This document shows, piece after piece, positions 53,780 through 63,327 of a stretch of DNA of 64,000 nt. The position numbers and the translations under genes are program-made. The notes under the pieces were generated by a model that was given only the letters and a program-made list of their open reading frames with translations, had not been told where the DNA came from and made no database searches. Origin of the DNA: Sphingomonas beigongshangi (GTDB lineage: Bacteria; Pseudomonadota; Alphaproteobacteria; Sphingomonadales; Sphingomonadaceae). Position 1 is the stretch's first letter. Each line of letters opens with the position of its first letter. Location: NCBI RefSeq assembly GCF_016820445.1, contig NZ_JADHDT010000001.1, positions 496,001 through 560,000 on the forward strand. The letters run 5' to 3'.

Positions 53780-54513
53780 CCGCCGGCGCCACCCGAACAG
53801 GCGCCGAGGCGATAGCCGATCCCCGGTCGGGTCTCGATCACGTCCCCACCGCCAACCCGGGCGAACTTCGCGCGCAGATTGCGGATATGGCTGTCGATCG
53901 TGCGATCGGTGATCGCGAAGCCCGGGCCATGCAGCCGATCGATGATCGCATCGCGTCCGAACACCTTCGCCGGCATCGCCGCGAGCGTGCGCAGGATCGA
54001 GAATTCACTGACGGTGAGCGGCACCTCGCGCCCCTCCCATTCCGCGCGCCAGCCCTCGAGGTCGAGCGAGAGGTGCCCCTGGCGGATCGCGCTGGCCGCA
54101 GCGCCGGTGTCCGGCGCGCGCGCCTCGGAGCGGCGCAGGATCGCCATCACCCGTGCCACGACTTCGCGCGGGGAAAACGGCTTGACGACATAATCGTCCG
54201 CGCCGAGCTCGATGCCGAGGATACGGTCGATCTCGTCGTCGCGGCTCGACAGGAACAGCACCGGCACCTCCCCTTGCGGCGCCGGCGCGGCGCGCAGCCG
54301 ACGACACACCTCCAGCCCGTCGAGGCGCGGCATGTTGATGTCGAGCACGATGAGGTCGGGCGCGCGGGCCATCACCGAAGCGAGCGCCGCCTCGCCATCC
54401 GCCGCCTCGACGGCGTCCAACCCCGCCTTGCCGAGGGCGAAGACGAGCAATTGGCGGATGTGCGGGTCGTCGTCGACGACCAGGATGGTGCGTGGCATGG
54501 CATTAGGGATCAT
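53776..54513 (-). CDS. OmpR-family response regulator
   Basis: 245 residues. Receiver: Asp14-Asp15-Asp16, phosphoacceptor Asp58 (LIVLDINMPRLDG) and Lys111 (YVVKPFSP). A linker is followed by a winged-helix DNA-binding domain (RTIDSHIRNLRAKFARVG, IETRPGIGYRLG). Three starts are possible: TTG at 54534 overlapping the previous stop, ATG at 54513, and ATG at 54498 (MPRTILVVDD). The middle one is used here. Coupled to the membrane-protein gene and the kinase. Confidence 0.9.
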   Translation of the reverse strand: MIPNAMPRTILVVDDDPHIRQLLVFALGKAGLDAVEAADGEAALASVMARAPDLIVLDINMPRLDGLEVCRRLRAAPAPQGEVPVLFLSSRDDEIDRILGIELGADDYVVKPFSPREVVARVMAILRRSEARAPDTGAAASAIRQGHLSLDLEGWRAEWEGREVPLTVSEFSILRTLAAMPAKVFGRDAIIDRLHGPGFAITDRTIDSHIRNLRAKFARVGGGDVIETRPGIGYRLGACSGGAGG

Positions 54514-54530
54514 CGCTGGCTCGCTCTGCG

Positions 54531-55964
54531 TCAACGCATCTCCGCATTCTTGGCCTGGCGGGCGTACCAGCGCCGGTCCGCAGCGGTTGCGGCACCGATG
54601 GCGGCCGATCGGTACGCGCCAAGTATCGTCCAGGATCGCCAGTCGCGCTGATCGCTCTCAAGCCGGATCTGCGCGGCGATGCGCAGGGCGCGAGCGCGGC
54701 CGCGCAACACCGGTCCGCCGGCGCGACGTTCGAGCGCCGCCAGCGACAACAGGGCGGACGGGCCGAGCCGGCGCAGATAGGCGAGGTCGATCTGGTCGGC
54801 GGTCCGCGCGTGGCGCACGTTCCAGGTCGCGGCGATCGCGCCCGAGTCGACTGTGCTGGCCAGCGCCAGCACTGCGAGCGCCGCCATCGCATTGGCGTTG
54901 ACCAGCCAACGCGCGGACCGGCCCGCGATCCAGCGCCAGGCAATCAGGACGATACCGACCGCGACCAGCACCATCCACGCAAAGGCCGCGATCCGCCAGC
55001 CGGTGAGCATATAGGCCGCGACATAATCGGCGAGCCGCAAGAGGCTCGACGCGACGAGCAGCAGGGTTTGCGCGAGCCAGACGAGGACGAGCGGGCGCAG
55101 GATCGGCGCACCGCCGGGCCGCAGGAAGAGGAGCACGAAGGCAGCGGCGAGGAGCGCGACGACGATCAGCGTATAGGCGCCCTGATGCGCATAATCGGCC
55201 AGCGTCACGCCCGCAGGCAGCGGTGCCCCGCTCCAGAGGAAGGCGAGATCGAGGCCGTTCTGCAGCGCGAAGACGAGGTTGAACACGGCGAGCGACGACG
55301 CCAGAGTCGCGGACGACAGGGCGATGCGCGGCGCCCGCCATTGCGGAAACGGCGCCCGGCGCAGGCTGCGCGGTCGCAGCGACGCCCAGGCGACGATCAG
55401 CGCGACCGATATCATCACGCCATGGCCGACGAGGCGGTCGACGTCCGGCGGCTGGATCCGGTCGAGCATGGTGCCGATGACGGGGTTGGCGACGCCGAAC
55501 AGCAACAGGAAGAGCGTCCCGCCGACGATCGGCAGGATCATCACCGACCAGCTAAGCCGCCACCCGCCCCTGCCCATCGCCGACCGAAAGTCGCGAAGCG
55601 GGGCTGGCACGGCGGCCAGCGCCTGCACGACCAGGCGGCACCCCCAGCGCGCGGCGTCGTCGAACCGGTGGCGCGGCAGCAGCACCGCGCTGCCCAGGGC
55701 CGCCCAATAGAGACACCAGGCCAGGAAGCCCGGATCGATCGCCATGACCAGCGCAAAAAGCGCCGCTATGCCGATTAGCATTATTGATAAACCGCGCCGC
55801 GTCGGCGGCATCAGGATCGCGACGACCGCGCACCACAGGATCAGGAGCAGGCCGAACGCCGATCCCGGAGCCGTGTCGAACAGCAGCAGATCGGCGGCGA
55901 GCGCGACGACCAGCACGGCGAGCGCCTTCGCCCAAAGGGGTTTCGGCGGGGATGGATAGGGCAT
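54531..55964 (-). CDS. DUF4173-like integral membrane protein
   Basis: 477 residues with 10-12 hydrophobic segments and a ~100-residue basic helical C-terminal tail. Features such as LADYAHQGAYTLIVVALLAAAFVL and NANAMAALAV are of the DUF4173 kind, found next to two-component systems in many bacteria. An AGGAG ribosome site 5 bp before the ATG giving MPYPSPPKP makes this start better than one 9 codons upstream. First gene of the operon with the response regulator and kinase. Function unknown; may supply a signal to the kinase. Confidence 0.78.
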   Translation of the reverse strand: MPYPSPPKPLWAKALAVLVVALAADLLLFDTAPGSAFGLLLILWCAVVAILMPPTRRGLSIMLIGIAALFALVMAIDPGFLAWCLYWAALGSAVLLPRHRFDDAARWGCRLVVQALAAVPAPLRDFRSAMGRGGWRLSWSVMILPIVGGTLFLLLFGVANPVIGTMLDRIQPPDVDRLVGHGVMISVALIVAWASLRPRSLRRAPFPQWRAPRIALSSATLASSLAVFNLVFALQNGLDLAFLWSGAPLPAGVTLADYAHQGAYTLIVVALLAAAFVLLFLRPGGAPILRPLVLVWLAQTLLLVASSLLRLADYVAAYMLTGWRIAAFAWMVLVAVGIVLIAWRWIAGRSARWLVNANAMAALAVLALASTVDSGAIAATWNVRHARTADQIDLAYLRRLGPSALLSLAALERRAGGPVLRGRARALRIAAQIRLESDQRDWRSWTILGAYRSAAIGAATAADRRWYARQAKNAEMR

Positions 55965-56073
55965 GCGCACTCCTGACGACGGAATGCCCATGTCATCGCA
56001 GCCGGCCGCGCAGAACGAGCGGCAGTCACCATGGGGATCGCGCGCGCGATGCGTGCAGATCCCGTGCAGGCTT

Positions 56074-57582
56074 CTACTGGCGCGCCGCCTCCACCCGCGT
56101 CATCGCCGCCGCCGCGAACAGCAGGGCGCCAGCGGCGAACACCAGGGTCCAGATCGGCTGCGTCGGGAAGAAATGCTTGGTGATCGAGCCCATCACCGTC
56201 GCCACCAGCAACTGCGGCACGACGACGAAGACGTTGAACAGGCCCATATAGATGCCGAGCTTGCGCTGCGGCAGGCTGGACGCGAGGATCGCATAGGGCA
56301 TGGCGAGGATCGACGCCCAGGCGATGCCGACGCCGATCTCGCTCGCCAGCAGCCAGCGCGGGTCGCGGATGAAGAAGAAGCTCGCGAAGCCGGCCGCACC
56401 GCACAGCAGGCCGACGATATGCGTCCGCGCCTGGCCGATTCGCCGCGACAGCAGCGGCAACAGCGTCAGCGCCGCCACGGCGGAGATGCCGTTATAGGCG
56501 GCGAACAGCACGTCGACCCAGTTGGCGCCTTCCTGATACAGCGGGCTGGCAGCGTCGGGCGCGCCGTAGAAGCGACCCGCGACGATCGGCGTGGTGTTGA
56601 TCCACATGATGAACAGCGCCGACCAGCTGAAGAATTGCGCCACCGCCAGCCGCTTCATCAGCACGGGCATGCCGGCGAAGTCGCCGACGATATGGCCGAG
56701 CAGCCCCGGCGTCTGCCCGCGCTTCGCGCGCGCGACCGCCGCGATGCTGGCGAGGCCATAGGCGGCGAGCAGGCCGCCGAGCAGATACATCTCCTTTTCG
56801 AGCCGCAACGCGGCGACAGCCGCAACGACGACCGCACCCGCGGCGATCCAGGCGACGCTGGCGCCATAGCTGCGCGCGGCGAGCGCACGCAGCACGTGCG
56901 CGCCCTCCTCCGGATCGGCGCTGCCGTGAAACCGCGCCATCTCGTCCGGCGAATATTCGCGCGTCGTCAGCACGGTCCACACGACCGCGAGCACCAGGGC
57001 CGCACCGCCGAACCAGAAGGCGAGCCGCACCGTATCGGGAATGCCACCCGCCGCTGCCTGGTTACTGCTGCCGAGATGTTCGAGCAGCCAGGGGAAGATG
57101 GATCCGAACACCGCGCCCGCGCCGATGAAGGCGGTCTGCACCGCATAGCCGGCGGCATGCTGGTCCCTGTCGAGCATGTCGCCGACGAAGGCGCGAAACG
57201 GCTCCATCGAGATGTTGAGCGAGGCGTCGAGCAGCCACAGCATCATCGCCGCGACGAGCAGCGACGGGCTTTCCGGCATCACGAACAGCGCCAGCCCCGC
57301 GAGCAGCGCGCCGGCCAGGAAATACGGCCGCCGCCGCCCAAGCCGCCCCAGCCACGTGCGGTCGCTCAGATGACCGATCACCGGCTGGACGAGCAGGCCG
57401 GTGAGTGGCGCGGCGATCCACAGCGCCGGCAGATCGTCGAGGCTGGTGCCGAGCGACTGGAAGATACGGCTCATGTTCGCGTTCTGGAGCGCGAAGCCGA
57501 CCTGGATACCGAAGAAGCCGAAGGAGATGTTCCAAAGGCCCACCCAGCTCTGGCGCGGGCGGCGGGCGGGCATTTCGGTCAT
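56074..57582 (-). CDS. GPH/SLC45-like sugar transporter (MFS)
   Basis: 502 residues, 12 membrane segments. The opening SFGFFGIQVGFALQNANMSRIFQ and VIGHLSDRTWLGRLGRRRPYF match the SLC45/sucrose-maltose symporter-like MFS found beside alpha-glucan genes in sphingomonads and Xanthomonas. The R-x-G-R-R-x-P motif after helix 2 is intact. It overlaps the halogenase homologue by ATGA and is the last gene of the glucan operon. Likely role: inner-membrane import of maltose or maltooligosaccharides. Confidence 0.9.
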   Translation of the reverse strand: MTEMPARRPRQSWVGLWNISFGFFGIQVGFALQNANMSRIFQSLGTSLDDLPALWIAAPLTGLLVQPVIGHLSDRTWLGRLGRRRPYFLAGALLAGLALFVMPESPSLLVAAMMLWLLDASLNISMEPFRAFVGDMLDRDQHAAGYAVQTAFIGAGAVFGSIFPWLLEHLGSSNQAAAGGIPDTVRLAFWFGGAALVLAVVWTVLTTREYSPDEMARFHGSADPEEGAHVLRALAARSYGASVAWIAAGAVVVAAVAALRLEKEMYLLGGLLAAYGLASIAAVARAKRGQTPGLLGHIVGDFAGMPVLMKRLAVAQFFSWSALFIMWINTTPIVAGRFYGAPDAASPLYQEGANWVDVLFAAYNGISAVAALTLLPLLSRRIGQARTHIVGLLCGAAGFASFFFIRDPRWLLASEIGVGIAWASILAMPYAILASSLPQRKLGIYMGLFNVFVVVPQLLVATVMGSITKHFFPTQPIWTLVFAAGALLFAAAAMTRVEAARQ

Positions 57583-59051
57583 GCGAGGTCCTCGATCGCC
57601 GCGGCATGCGGCGGGAAATTGAGCAGGCAACCGTCGAGCAGTCGGTCGATGCCGGCGAGGTCGACGACCGGCGGCACCGGGCGAAGCCGGTCGGGAAAGG
57701 TGCCGTAGCCGGCCAGCAGGACTTCCCACGACATCGGGGCGTAATAGCCACCCAGATCGCGCGCCTCGATCACCGCCGCGATGTCGCGACCGGTGAACCA
57801 GGCGGTCATGATCGCCTTGAGATCGTCGGAAAGGTGCTCGATCGCCGCGGCGTCGCGCCAGTACGGCGTATCGACACGGCGGTTCAGGCGATAATGCGCG
57901 ACGATATAGTCGCGGATACCCTCGTATCGCCGTGCGATGCGCGCGTTGAACGCTTCGCGATGACGCGGCGTGAAGCCGCCTTCGCCAAGCGCATGGACGA
58001 AGCCCTCGACCGTCGACTGCACGATGTGGAGCGCGGTCGCCTCCAGCGGCTCGATGAACCCCTGCGCAAGGCCGATCGCCAGGCAGTTGGCGGCCCAGCT
58101 TCGCTCGACGCGACCGACCTTCATCGTCAGGTGGCGTGCGGGAACCGGGCTGTCGAGCAGGCCGAGATGACGGCGCAGTTCCGTCTCGGCGTCGTCCGGC
58201 GAAACATAGGACGACGCAAAGACATAGCCGTTGCCGGTGCGCGCGGTCAGCGGGATCGCCCAGGCCCAGCCCGCCGACAGCGCGGTGGCGGTGGTATGCG
58301 CGTCGAGCGCGGCGCCGCGCGGGATAGGCATCACCACGGCACGGTCGTTGAACAGATTCTGCGCGAACGGTCGGAACGGCACGCCGAGCACCTGTTGCAG
58401 CAACAGGCCGCGGAATCCGCTGGCATCGACGAAGATGTCGGCGGCGAGCGGTTCATGGTCGGCGATCGTCAGGCTGGCGATGTCGCCGTTTGCCGCGACG
58501 ACGACGTCGGCGACATGCGCGCTGAGGTGGCGGACGCCGCGGCGCAGCGCCTCGGCGCGCAGCACTCCGCCCACCTTGTGCGCGTCGAAGTGATAGCCGT
58601 AGCCGACCGGGAACGGAAAGTTCGACGACGCCACCGGCGCGCGGCGAGCGTTGGCAAGGCGGCTGTTGAGGAAGAACCGGTCCGGGTGCGCGGGGACGTC
58701 CGCGCCCGTGCGGCGGGCGAGCGCGCTCGCATGGAAGGCAGGCTGCGTATGCAGATCGACCGCGCCCGCGAAGGGGTGGAAATAGCGCGTCCCCAAACCG
58801 CCCCAGCCCTCGAACGCGATGCCGGTCTTGTAGGTGGCGTCGGCGGCCGGCATCCAGTCGGCCTCGGCGATGCCGAGCGTGTCGAACAGCGCTTTCAGCT
58901 GCGGCGTCGACCCCTCGCCGACGCCGACAATGCCGACGTCGGGGGATTCAACCAGCGTGATCGCCGCCTCGGGCCACGCCTTCGCCATCAGGCAGGCGGC
59001 CATCCAACCGGCGGTACCGCCACCGACGATCGCGATGCTCGGTCCGGTCAT
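57579..59051 (-). CDS. Tryptophan-halogenase-family flavoprotein
   Basis: 490 residues. FAD motif GGGTAGWM at the start, the halogenase Lys75 (ATYKTGIAFEGWG), the GWAWAIP tryptophan motif and EPLEATALHIVQS with the catalytic Glu region are all present. Known flavin-dependent halogenases use these residues to halogenate tryptophan or other indoles, but homologues in marine and soil bacteria often occur with TonB/glycan genes where the substrate is unknown (BrvH-like). The ATG giving MTGPSIAIVGGGTAG is used. Two decayed copies of this 5' end lie upstream. Coupled to the sugar transporter. Confidence 0.9.
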   Translation of the reverse strand: MTGPSIAIVGGGTAGWMAACLMAKAWPEAAITLVESPDVGIVGVGEGSTPQLKALFDTLGIAEADWMPAADATYKTGIAFEGWGGLGTRYFHPFAGAVDLHTQPAFHASALARRTGADVPAHPDRFFLNSRLANARRAPVASSNFPFPVGYGYHFDAHKVGGVLRAEALRRGVRHLSAHVADVVVAANGDIASLTIADHEPLAADIFVDASGFRGLLLQQVLGVPFRPFAQNLFNDRAVVMPIPRGAALDAHTTATALSAGWAWAIPLTARTGNGYVFASSYVSPDDAETELRRHLGLLDSPVPARHLTMKVGRVERSWAANCLAIGLAQGFIEPLEATALHIVQSTVEGFVHALGEGGFTPRHREAFNARIARRYEGIRDYIVAHYRLNRRVDTPYWRDAAAIEHLSDDLKAIMTAWFTGRDIAAVIEARDLGGYYAPMSWEVLLAGYGTFPDRLRPVPPVVDLAGIDRLLDGCLLNFPPHAAAIEDLA

Positions 59052-59620
59052 CGCCACACCTTCTCCCCTCCCGCTTGCGGGAGGGGCCGGGGGTGGGCCG
59101 GTGCTGGACATACGGTCACCCGCCGGGAAGGCGTCAGCCGTACGGCCCGGACGCGCCCACCCCTAACCCCTCCCGCAAGCGGGAGGGGAACGCGGTCGTG
59201 GCGGCTCGGCGCCGCTCTGCCGTCGACGCCGCCGCATCCGACGATCGCGACGCTCGGTCCCGTCATCGCCACATCCTCTCCCCTCCCGCTTGCGGGAGGG
59301 GCCGGGGGTGGGCGCGTCCTGGACATACGGTCACCCGCCGGGAAGGCGTCGGCCGTACGGCACGGACGCGCCCACCTCTAACCCCTCCCGCGTGCGGGAG
59401 GGGAATGCGGGCGTGGCGGCTCGGCGCCGCTGCATTGCCGCCGCATTTGATATCCGCGATGCCGGGGCCGGTCATCGCCACACCCTCCCCCCTCCCGCTT
59501 GCGGGAGGGGCCGGGGGTGGGCGCGTCCTGGACATACGGTCACCCGCCGTGAAGGCGTCGGCCGTCCGCACCCTTCCCTGGATTCTCCCGCACGCGGGAG
59601 GGGCATGCGGTGATGGCGCC
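59036..59620. repeat. Three tandem ~210-bp copies of the halogenase leader
   Basis: Each copy carries the reverse complement of the halogenase start (ATGACCGGACCG...) at 59049-59051, 59264-59266 and 59473-59475, so spacings are 215 and 209 bp. Each also holds two hairpins built on CCCCTCCCGC/GCGGGAGGGG in opposite positions and a shared GGACATACGGTCACCCGCCG core. Copies diverge by point changes. The first is the functional leader. Confidence 0.85.
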
Positions 59621-61711
59621 TCACCGCTTCCCCTTGCCCGCGGCGACGAAGCGGATCGCCTGACCGCCGCCGGGGGCGAGCGCGAGCGTCAGCGTGTCGC
59701 CCTTCTTGACGGGCCGTTTCTCGATCGCGATCGCATGACGCGCCTCGGTGCGATAATCCGCGCCGTCACCATCGCGATAGATTTCGGCGGTATAGCGCCG
59801 CCCGGCGTCGAGGAAATCGAGCGGCACCGTCAGCGACCGGCCTGCCTCGTTGGTGATCGACCCCAGATACCAGTCGTCGCTCGCTTTGTCCTTGCGCACG
59901 ACGGTAACGTAATCGCCGACCTCGCCGTTCAGCACGCGCGTCTCCGACCAGTCGACCGGCACGTCGCGGATGAACTGGAACGCGTCCATGTGCTTCGCAT
60001 AATTTTCCGGCGTGTCGGCCGCCATCTGCACCGGCGAATAGATGACGACGTAGAGCGCGAGCTGCTTCGCCTCGGTCGACATCAGCGCGCTGCCGCCCTG
60101 GCCGGTCAGGCTGAGCACGCCCGGCGTGAAGTCCATCGGTCCGCCCAGCCATTGGGTGAAGAACATGTTCGCTTCGTGGTTGGGCGGATTCTTGCCGGGC
60201 CAGCTGTTGTATTCCATGCCCCGTCCGCCCTCGCGGCTCATCCAGTTCGGATAGGTGCGGCGCAGGCCGGTGTCCTTGACCGGCTCGTGGCTGTCGATGC
60301 CGACCTTGTACTTGGCGGCCGTCTGCACGACGCGCAGATAGTGGTTCACCATCCACTGGCCCTCGTGCCACTCGCGCTTGCGGGTGCCGTCGGCGTCGAC
60401 GCGCTCGATCTGGCCGGCATCGGTGACATAGCCGGTCTTGACCACCGGGATGCCGTGGTCGCGCGCATAGGAGAAGGCGCGGTCGAGCTGCGCGTCATAA
60501 TGGCTCGCGGAGCCGCCGGTCTCATTGTGCCCGACCAGATGCACGCCCTTCGCCTTGGCGTAGCGATAGAGTTCGGCGGCATCGAAGTCGGGCGTCGGCT
60601 TGTCGAACTGCATGTCGTTGCCGTTGCCGAACCAGTCGCCGTCCCAGCCGACGTTCCACCCCTCGACCAGCACGCCCGGAATCTTGTTCGCGGCGGCGAA
60701 GTCGATGTACGTCTTGACGTTGGCGGTGGTGGCGCCGTGCTGCGGGCCGGTCGCCCAGGTCCATTCGCCCTTGATCATTTTCCACCACACGCCGACGAAC
60801 TTGGCGGGCTTGATCCAGCTGACGTCGCCGAGCGTGTTGGGCTCGTTTAGGTTCAGCTCGAGGTGGCTCATGTACAGGCCCGGCGCGTCGTCCGCGAGTA
60901 TGACGGTCCGCCACGGCGAGGCGAAGGGCGCCATCCGCGTCACCTTCGGCGCGCCGGCGCCGGGGGTCAGCGAGGCCTTGAACGTGTTGCCCTCCGACCG
61001 GGCGAGGTTCATGGCGGCATAGTCGACCAGCGCCGCCTCGTGCACGGCGGCATGCGTGCCGTCGGCAAGCTTGACCGTCATCACCGTCTGCGCGGTGCCG
61101 ACCGCGTCGAGCGGGGTCTTGTTGTAGAGATATTCCTCGCGGTTCCACTGATAGGCGGGCTTCCACCATGCCGTGCCGCCTTCCGCGAAGGCGAATTCCG
61201 TCAGTTCGTCGGCGATGTTCGCCTGATGCAGGTTCGGCTGGTCGGGAAAGCTGTAGCGGAAGCCGATGCCGTCGTCGAAGATGCGGAAGGTGACATCCAT
61301 CTCGCGCTTGAGGCCGGTCTTCTCGCGAAAGCGGAGCGCGAGTTCCTTGTGATTGTCGCGGATCGTCTTCCACTCGCCATAGGGCTGCGTCCAGCTGCTG
61401 TCGGACGCGCTGGTCGACTGGCCGATCAGCTCGACGTTGCGCTCGATCTTAGGCGCGTCGGTGAACATGATGCCGAGACGACCCGGGTTGAGCACCGGCT
61501 TGCCCTTGCGCGTCACGGCATAGGTCGGGCGACCGTCGTTGTCGAAGGCGATCGACACCACCAGCTGGCCATCCGGCGACGTGGCGGTGGCGACCGGCTT
61601 GAACGCCACCGTCGGGATTTGCGCGACCGCATTGGGATCGGTCTGCGCGAACCCCGCGGTTGCCGTCAGCGCCAGCGCCACGGCGGTCCCGATCTTCCAA
61701 GGATTCATCAT
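59621..61711 (-). CDS. GH97 alpha-glucosidase, secreted
   Basis: 696 residues, normal for GH97. Signal peptide of ~23 residues ending GFAQ. Beta-super-sandwich N-terminal domain, then a TIM barrel. Catalytic Glu candidates are in place: HNET (Glu397), SHEP (Glu476) and EGGRGMEYNSW (Glu494/Glu500), with VVKTGYV, the pattern of inverting SusB-type members, not the retaining Asp type. Likely periplasmic release of glucose from maltooligosaccharides. The start overlaps the GH13 stop. A longer open frame through that gene is out of phase and rejected. Confidence 0.92.
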   Translation of the reverse strand: MMNPWKIGTAVALALTATAGFAQTDPNAVAQIPTVAFKPVATATSPDGQLVVSIAFDNDGRPTYAVTRKGKPVLNPGRLGIMFTDAPKIERNVELIGQSTSASDSSWTQPYGEWKTIRDNHKELALRFREKTGLKREMDVTFRIFDDGIGFRYSFPDQPNLHQANIADELTEFAFAEGGTAWWKPAYQWNREEYLYNKTPLDAVGTAQTVMTVKLADGTHAAVHEAALVDYAAMNLARSEGNTFKASLTPGAGAPKVTRMAPFASPWRTVILADDAPGLYMSHLELNLNEPNTLGDVSWIKPAKFVGVWWKMIKGEWTWATGPQHGATTANVKTYIDFAAANKIPGVLVEGWNVGWDGDWFGNGNDMQFDKPTPDFDAAELYRYAKAKGVHLVGHNETGGSASHYDAQLDRAFSYARDHGIPVVKTGYVTDAGQIERVDADGTRKREWHEGQWMVNHYLRVVQTAAKYKVGIDSHEPVKDTGLRRTYPNWMSREGGRGMEYNSWPGKNPPNHEANMFFTQWLGGPMDFTPGVLSLTGQGGSALMSTEAKQLALYVVIYSPVQMAADTPENYAKHMDAFQFIRDVPVDWSETRVLNGEVGDYVTVVRKDKASDDWYLGSITNEAGRSLTVPLDFLDAGRRYTAEIYRDGDGADYRTEARHAIAIEKRPVKKGDTLTLALAPGGGQAIRFVAAGKGKR

Positions 61712-63327
61712 GCCTCTCCAGTACGTTGCGCGATCAAAGCGCCATATCCATCGAAATGCCAGCCCTGCGTCGCTGTGTCGGCGACCGTGTGCCAGCGATC
61801 CGGCTCCGCCGGCATCCAGTGCCGGGGTTCGGGCGACAGGTTGAAGACGCACAGCATCGTCTCGCCGCCCCCGCGCCGCTCGAGCGCCAGCATCGCCTCC
61901 CCCGCCTCCACGACACGGATGTCGCCGGTCAGCAGCGCAGGGTGACGCTTGCGCAGGGCAAGCACGTCGCGCGTCCATTGTAGCAGCGCATGCGGGTCCT
62001 CCGCCTGCCGGTCCACCGCGAGCGCCGCATGGTCGGCGCCGACGGGCAGCCATGGCGTGGCGGACGAGAAGCCGAGATGGGGTGCCTCGGCGCGCCACGG
62101 CATCGGGGTCCGCGCACCGTCGCGCGACAGCGTGCGCGGCCAGTTGGCGATCGCCTCGGGATCGCGGAGCTGGTCGAACGGCACCTCGACCTGCGTCAGG
62201 CCGAGCTCCTCGCCGTAATAGAGGAAGATGTTGCCGCGCAGCGACGCCAGCAGCAGCATCTTCATTCGCGCAAAGGCGCGGGCGTGGGCCGGCTCTGTCC
62301 AACGGGAGATCGCGCGCGGCGCGTCGTGGTTCTCGAACGCCCAGCTCGGCCAGCCGACGCCCTCCGCTTCCGGCCATTTCGCGACCGCCTCCGCCACCGC
62401 CGCCGGCGTCAGCGCCGGCGCGTAGAGAAAATCGAAGCCATAGGCGCTGTGCAGCCGCCGCCCCTCGGCGGTGAAAAGCTTCATCTCGCGGTCGCTGTCC
62501 GCACCACCGACTTCGGCGACGGTGAAGCGCGCGTCGTAGCTGTCGAACAGCGCCCGGATCCGTTCCAGGAACCCGGGGATCGCGTCGTGGCTCTGGTTGT
62601 AGCGATGCAGCTGATAGTCGAACGGGCGGGTGCGCGGAATGCCGTCGTCGTCGGGCGCGGGCGGATTGTCGCGGAAGGCGGGATCAAACATCATGAAGTT
62701 GATCGCGTCGATCCGGAAACCATCGATGCCGCGCTCCAGCCAGAAGCGGGCGACATCGAGGAACGCCTGTTGCACCGCCGGGTGGTGCCCGTTGACCTGC
62801 GGCTGCTCCTTCAGGAAATTGTGCATGTAATATTGGCGCCGGCGCGCGTCCCAGGTCCATGCCGGGCCGCCGAACACCGACTGCCAGTTGTTGGGGGGCG
62901 AACCGTCCGGCTGGGGATCGTGCCAGACGTACCAGTCGGCATAGGGGTTGTCGCGGCTCTGGCGGCTTTGCTCGAACCAGGGGTGCCGGTCGCTGGTATG
63001 CGCCCAGACCTGGTCGATGATCACCTTCAGGCCGAGCGCGTGCGCCCGCGCGACGAGCGCGTCGAAATCCGCGAGCGTGCCGAAGATCGGGTCGACGTCG
63101 CAATAGTCGGAGACATCATAGCCGAAGTCGGCCATCGGCGACCGGAAGAAGGGCGACAGCCAGATCGCCTCGACGCCCAGGCCGGCGACGTGATCGAGAT
63201 GCGCCGTGATGCCCGCAAGATCCCCGATTCCATCGCCATTCGAGTCGGCGAAGCTGCGCGGATAGATCTGGTAAATGGTCGCACCGCGCCACCACGGCCG
63301 TTGCTGACGAGGCTGCATACCGCTCAT
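61708..63327 (-). CDS. GH13 alpha-glucosidase
   Basis: 539 residues. Catalytic residues: Asp207 (GFRIDAIN), Glu272 (TVAEVGG) and Asp335 (FENHDAPR). ATIYQIYPRSFADSNGDGIGDLAG again marks the oligo-1,6-glucosidase/alpha-glucosidase group. No clear signal peptide, so cytoplasmic. ATGA overlap with both neighbours (partial GH13 upstream, GH97 downstream). The ATG giving MSGMQPRQQRP is preferred to one 28 codons earlier. Confidence 0.92.
   Translation of the reverse strand: MSGMQPRQQRPWWRGATIYQIYPRSFADSNGDGIGDLAGITAHLDHVAGLGVEAIWLSPFFRSPMADFGYDVSDYCDVDPIFGTLADFDALVARAHALGLKVIIDQVWAHTSDRHPWFEQSRQSRDNPYADWYVWHDPQPDGSPPNNWQSVFGGPAWTWDARRRQYYMHNFLKEQPQVNGHHPAVQQAFLDVARFWLERGIDGFRIDAINFMMFDPAFRDNPPAPDDDGIPRTRPFDYQLHRYNQSHDAIPGFLERIRALFDSYDARFTVAEVGGADSDREMKLFTAEGRRLHSAYGFDFLYAPALTPAAVAEAVAKWPEAEGVGWPSWAFENHDAPRAISRWTEPAHARAFARMKMLLLASLRGNIFLYYGEELGLTQVEVPFDQLRDPEAIANWPRTLSRDGARTPMPWRAEAPHLGFSSATPWLPVGADHAALAVDRQAEDPHALLQWTRDVLALRKRHPALLTGDIRVVEAGEAMLALERRGGGETMLCVFNLSPEPRHWMPAEPDRWHTVADTATQGWHFDGYGALIAQRTGEA

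Noticed and set aside
59048..59571. Short minus-strand frames starting MTGPSVAIVG and MTGPGIADIK
   Set aside because: They are decayed copies of the halogenase start, lacking the rest of the FAD domain; described as a repeat, not genes.
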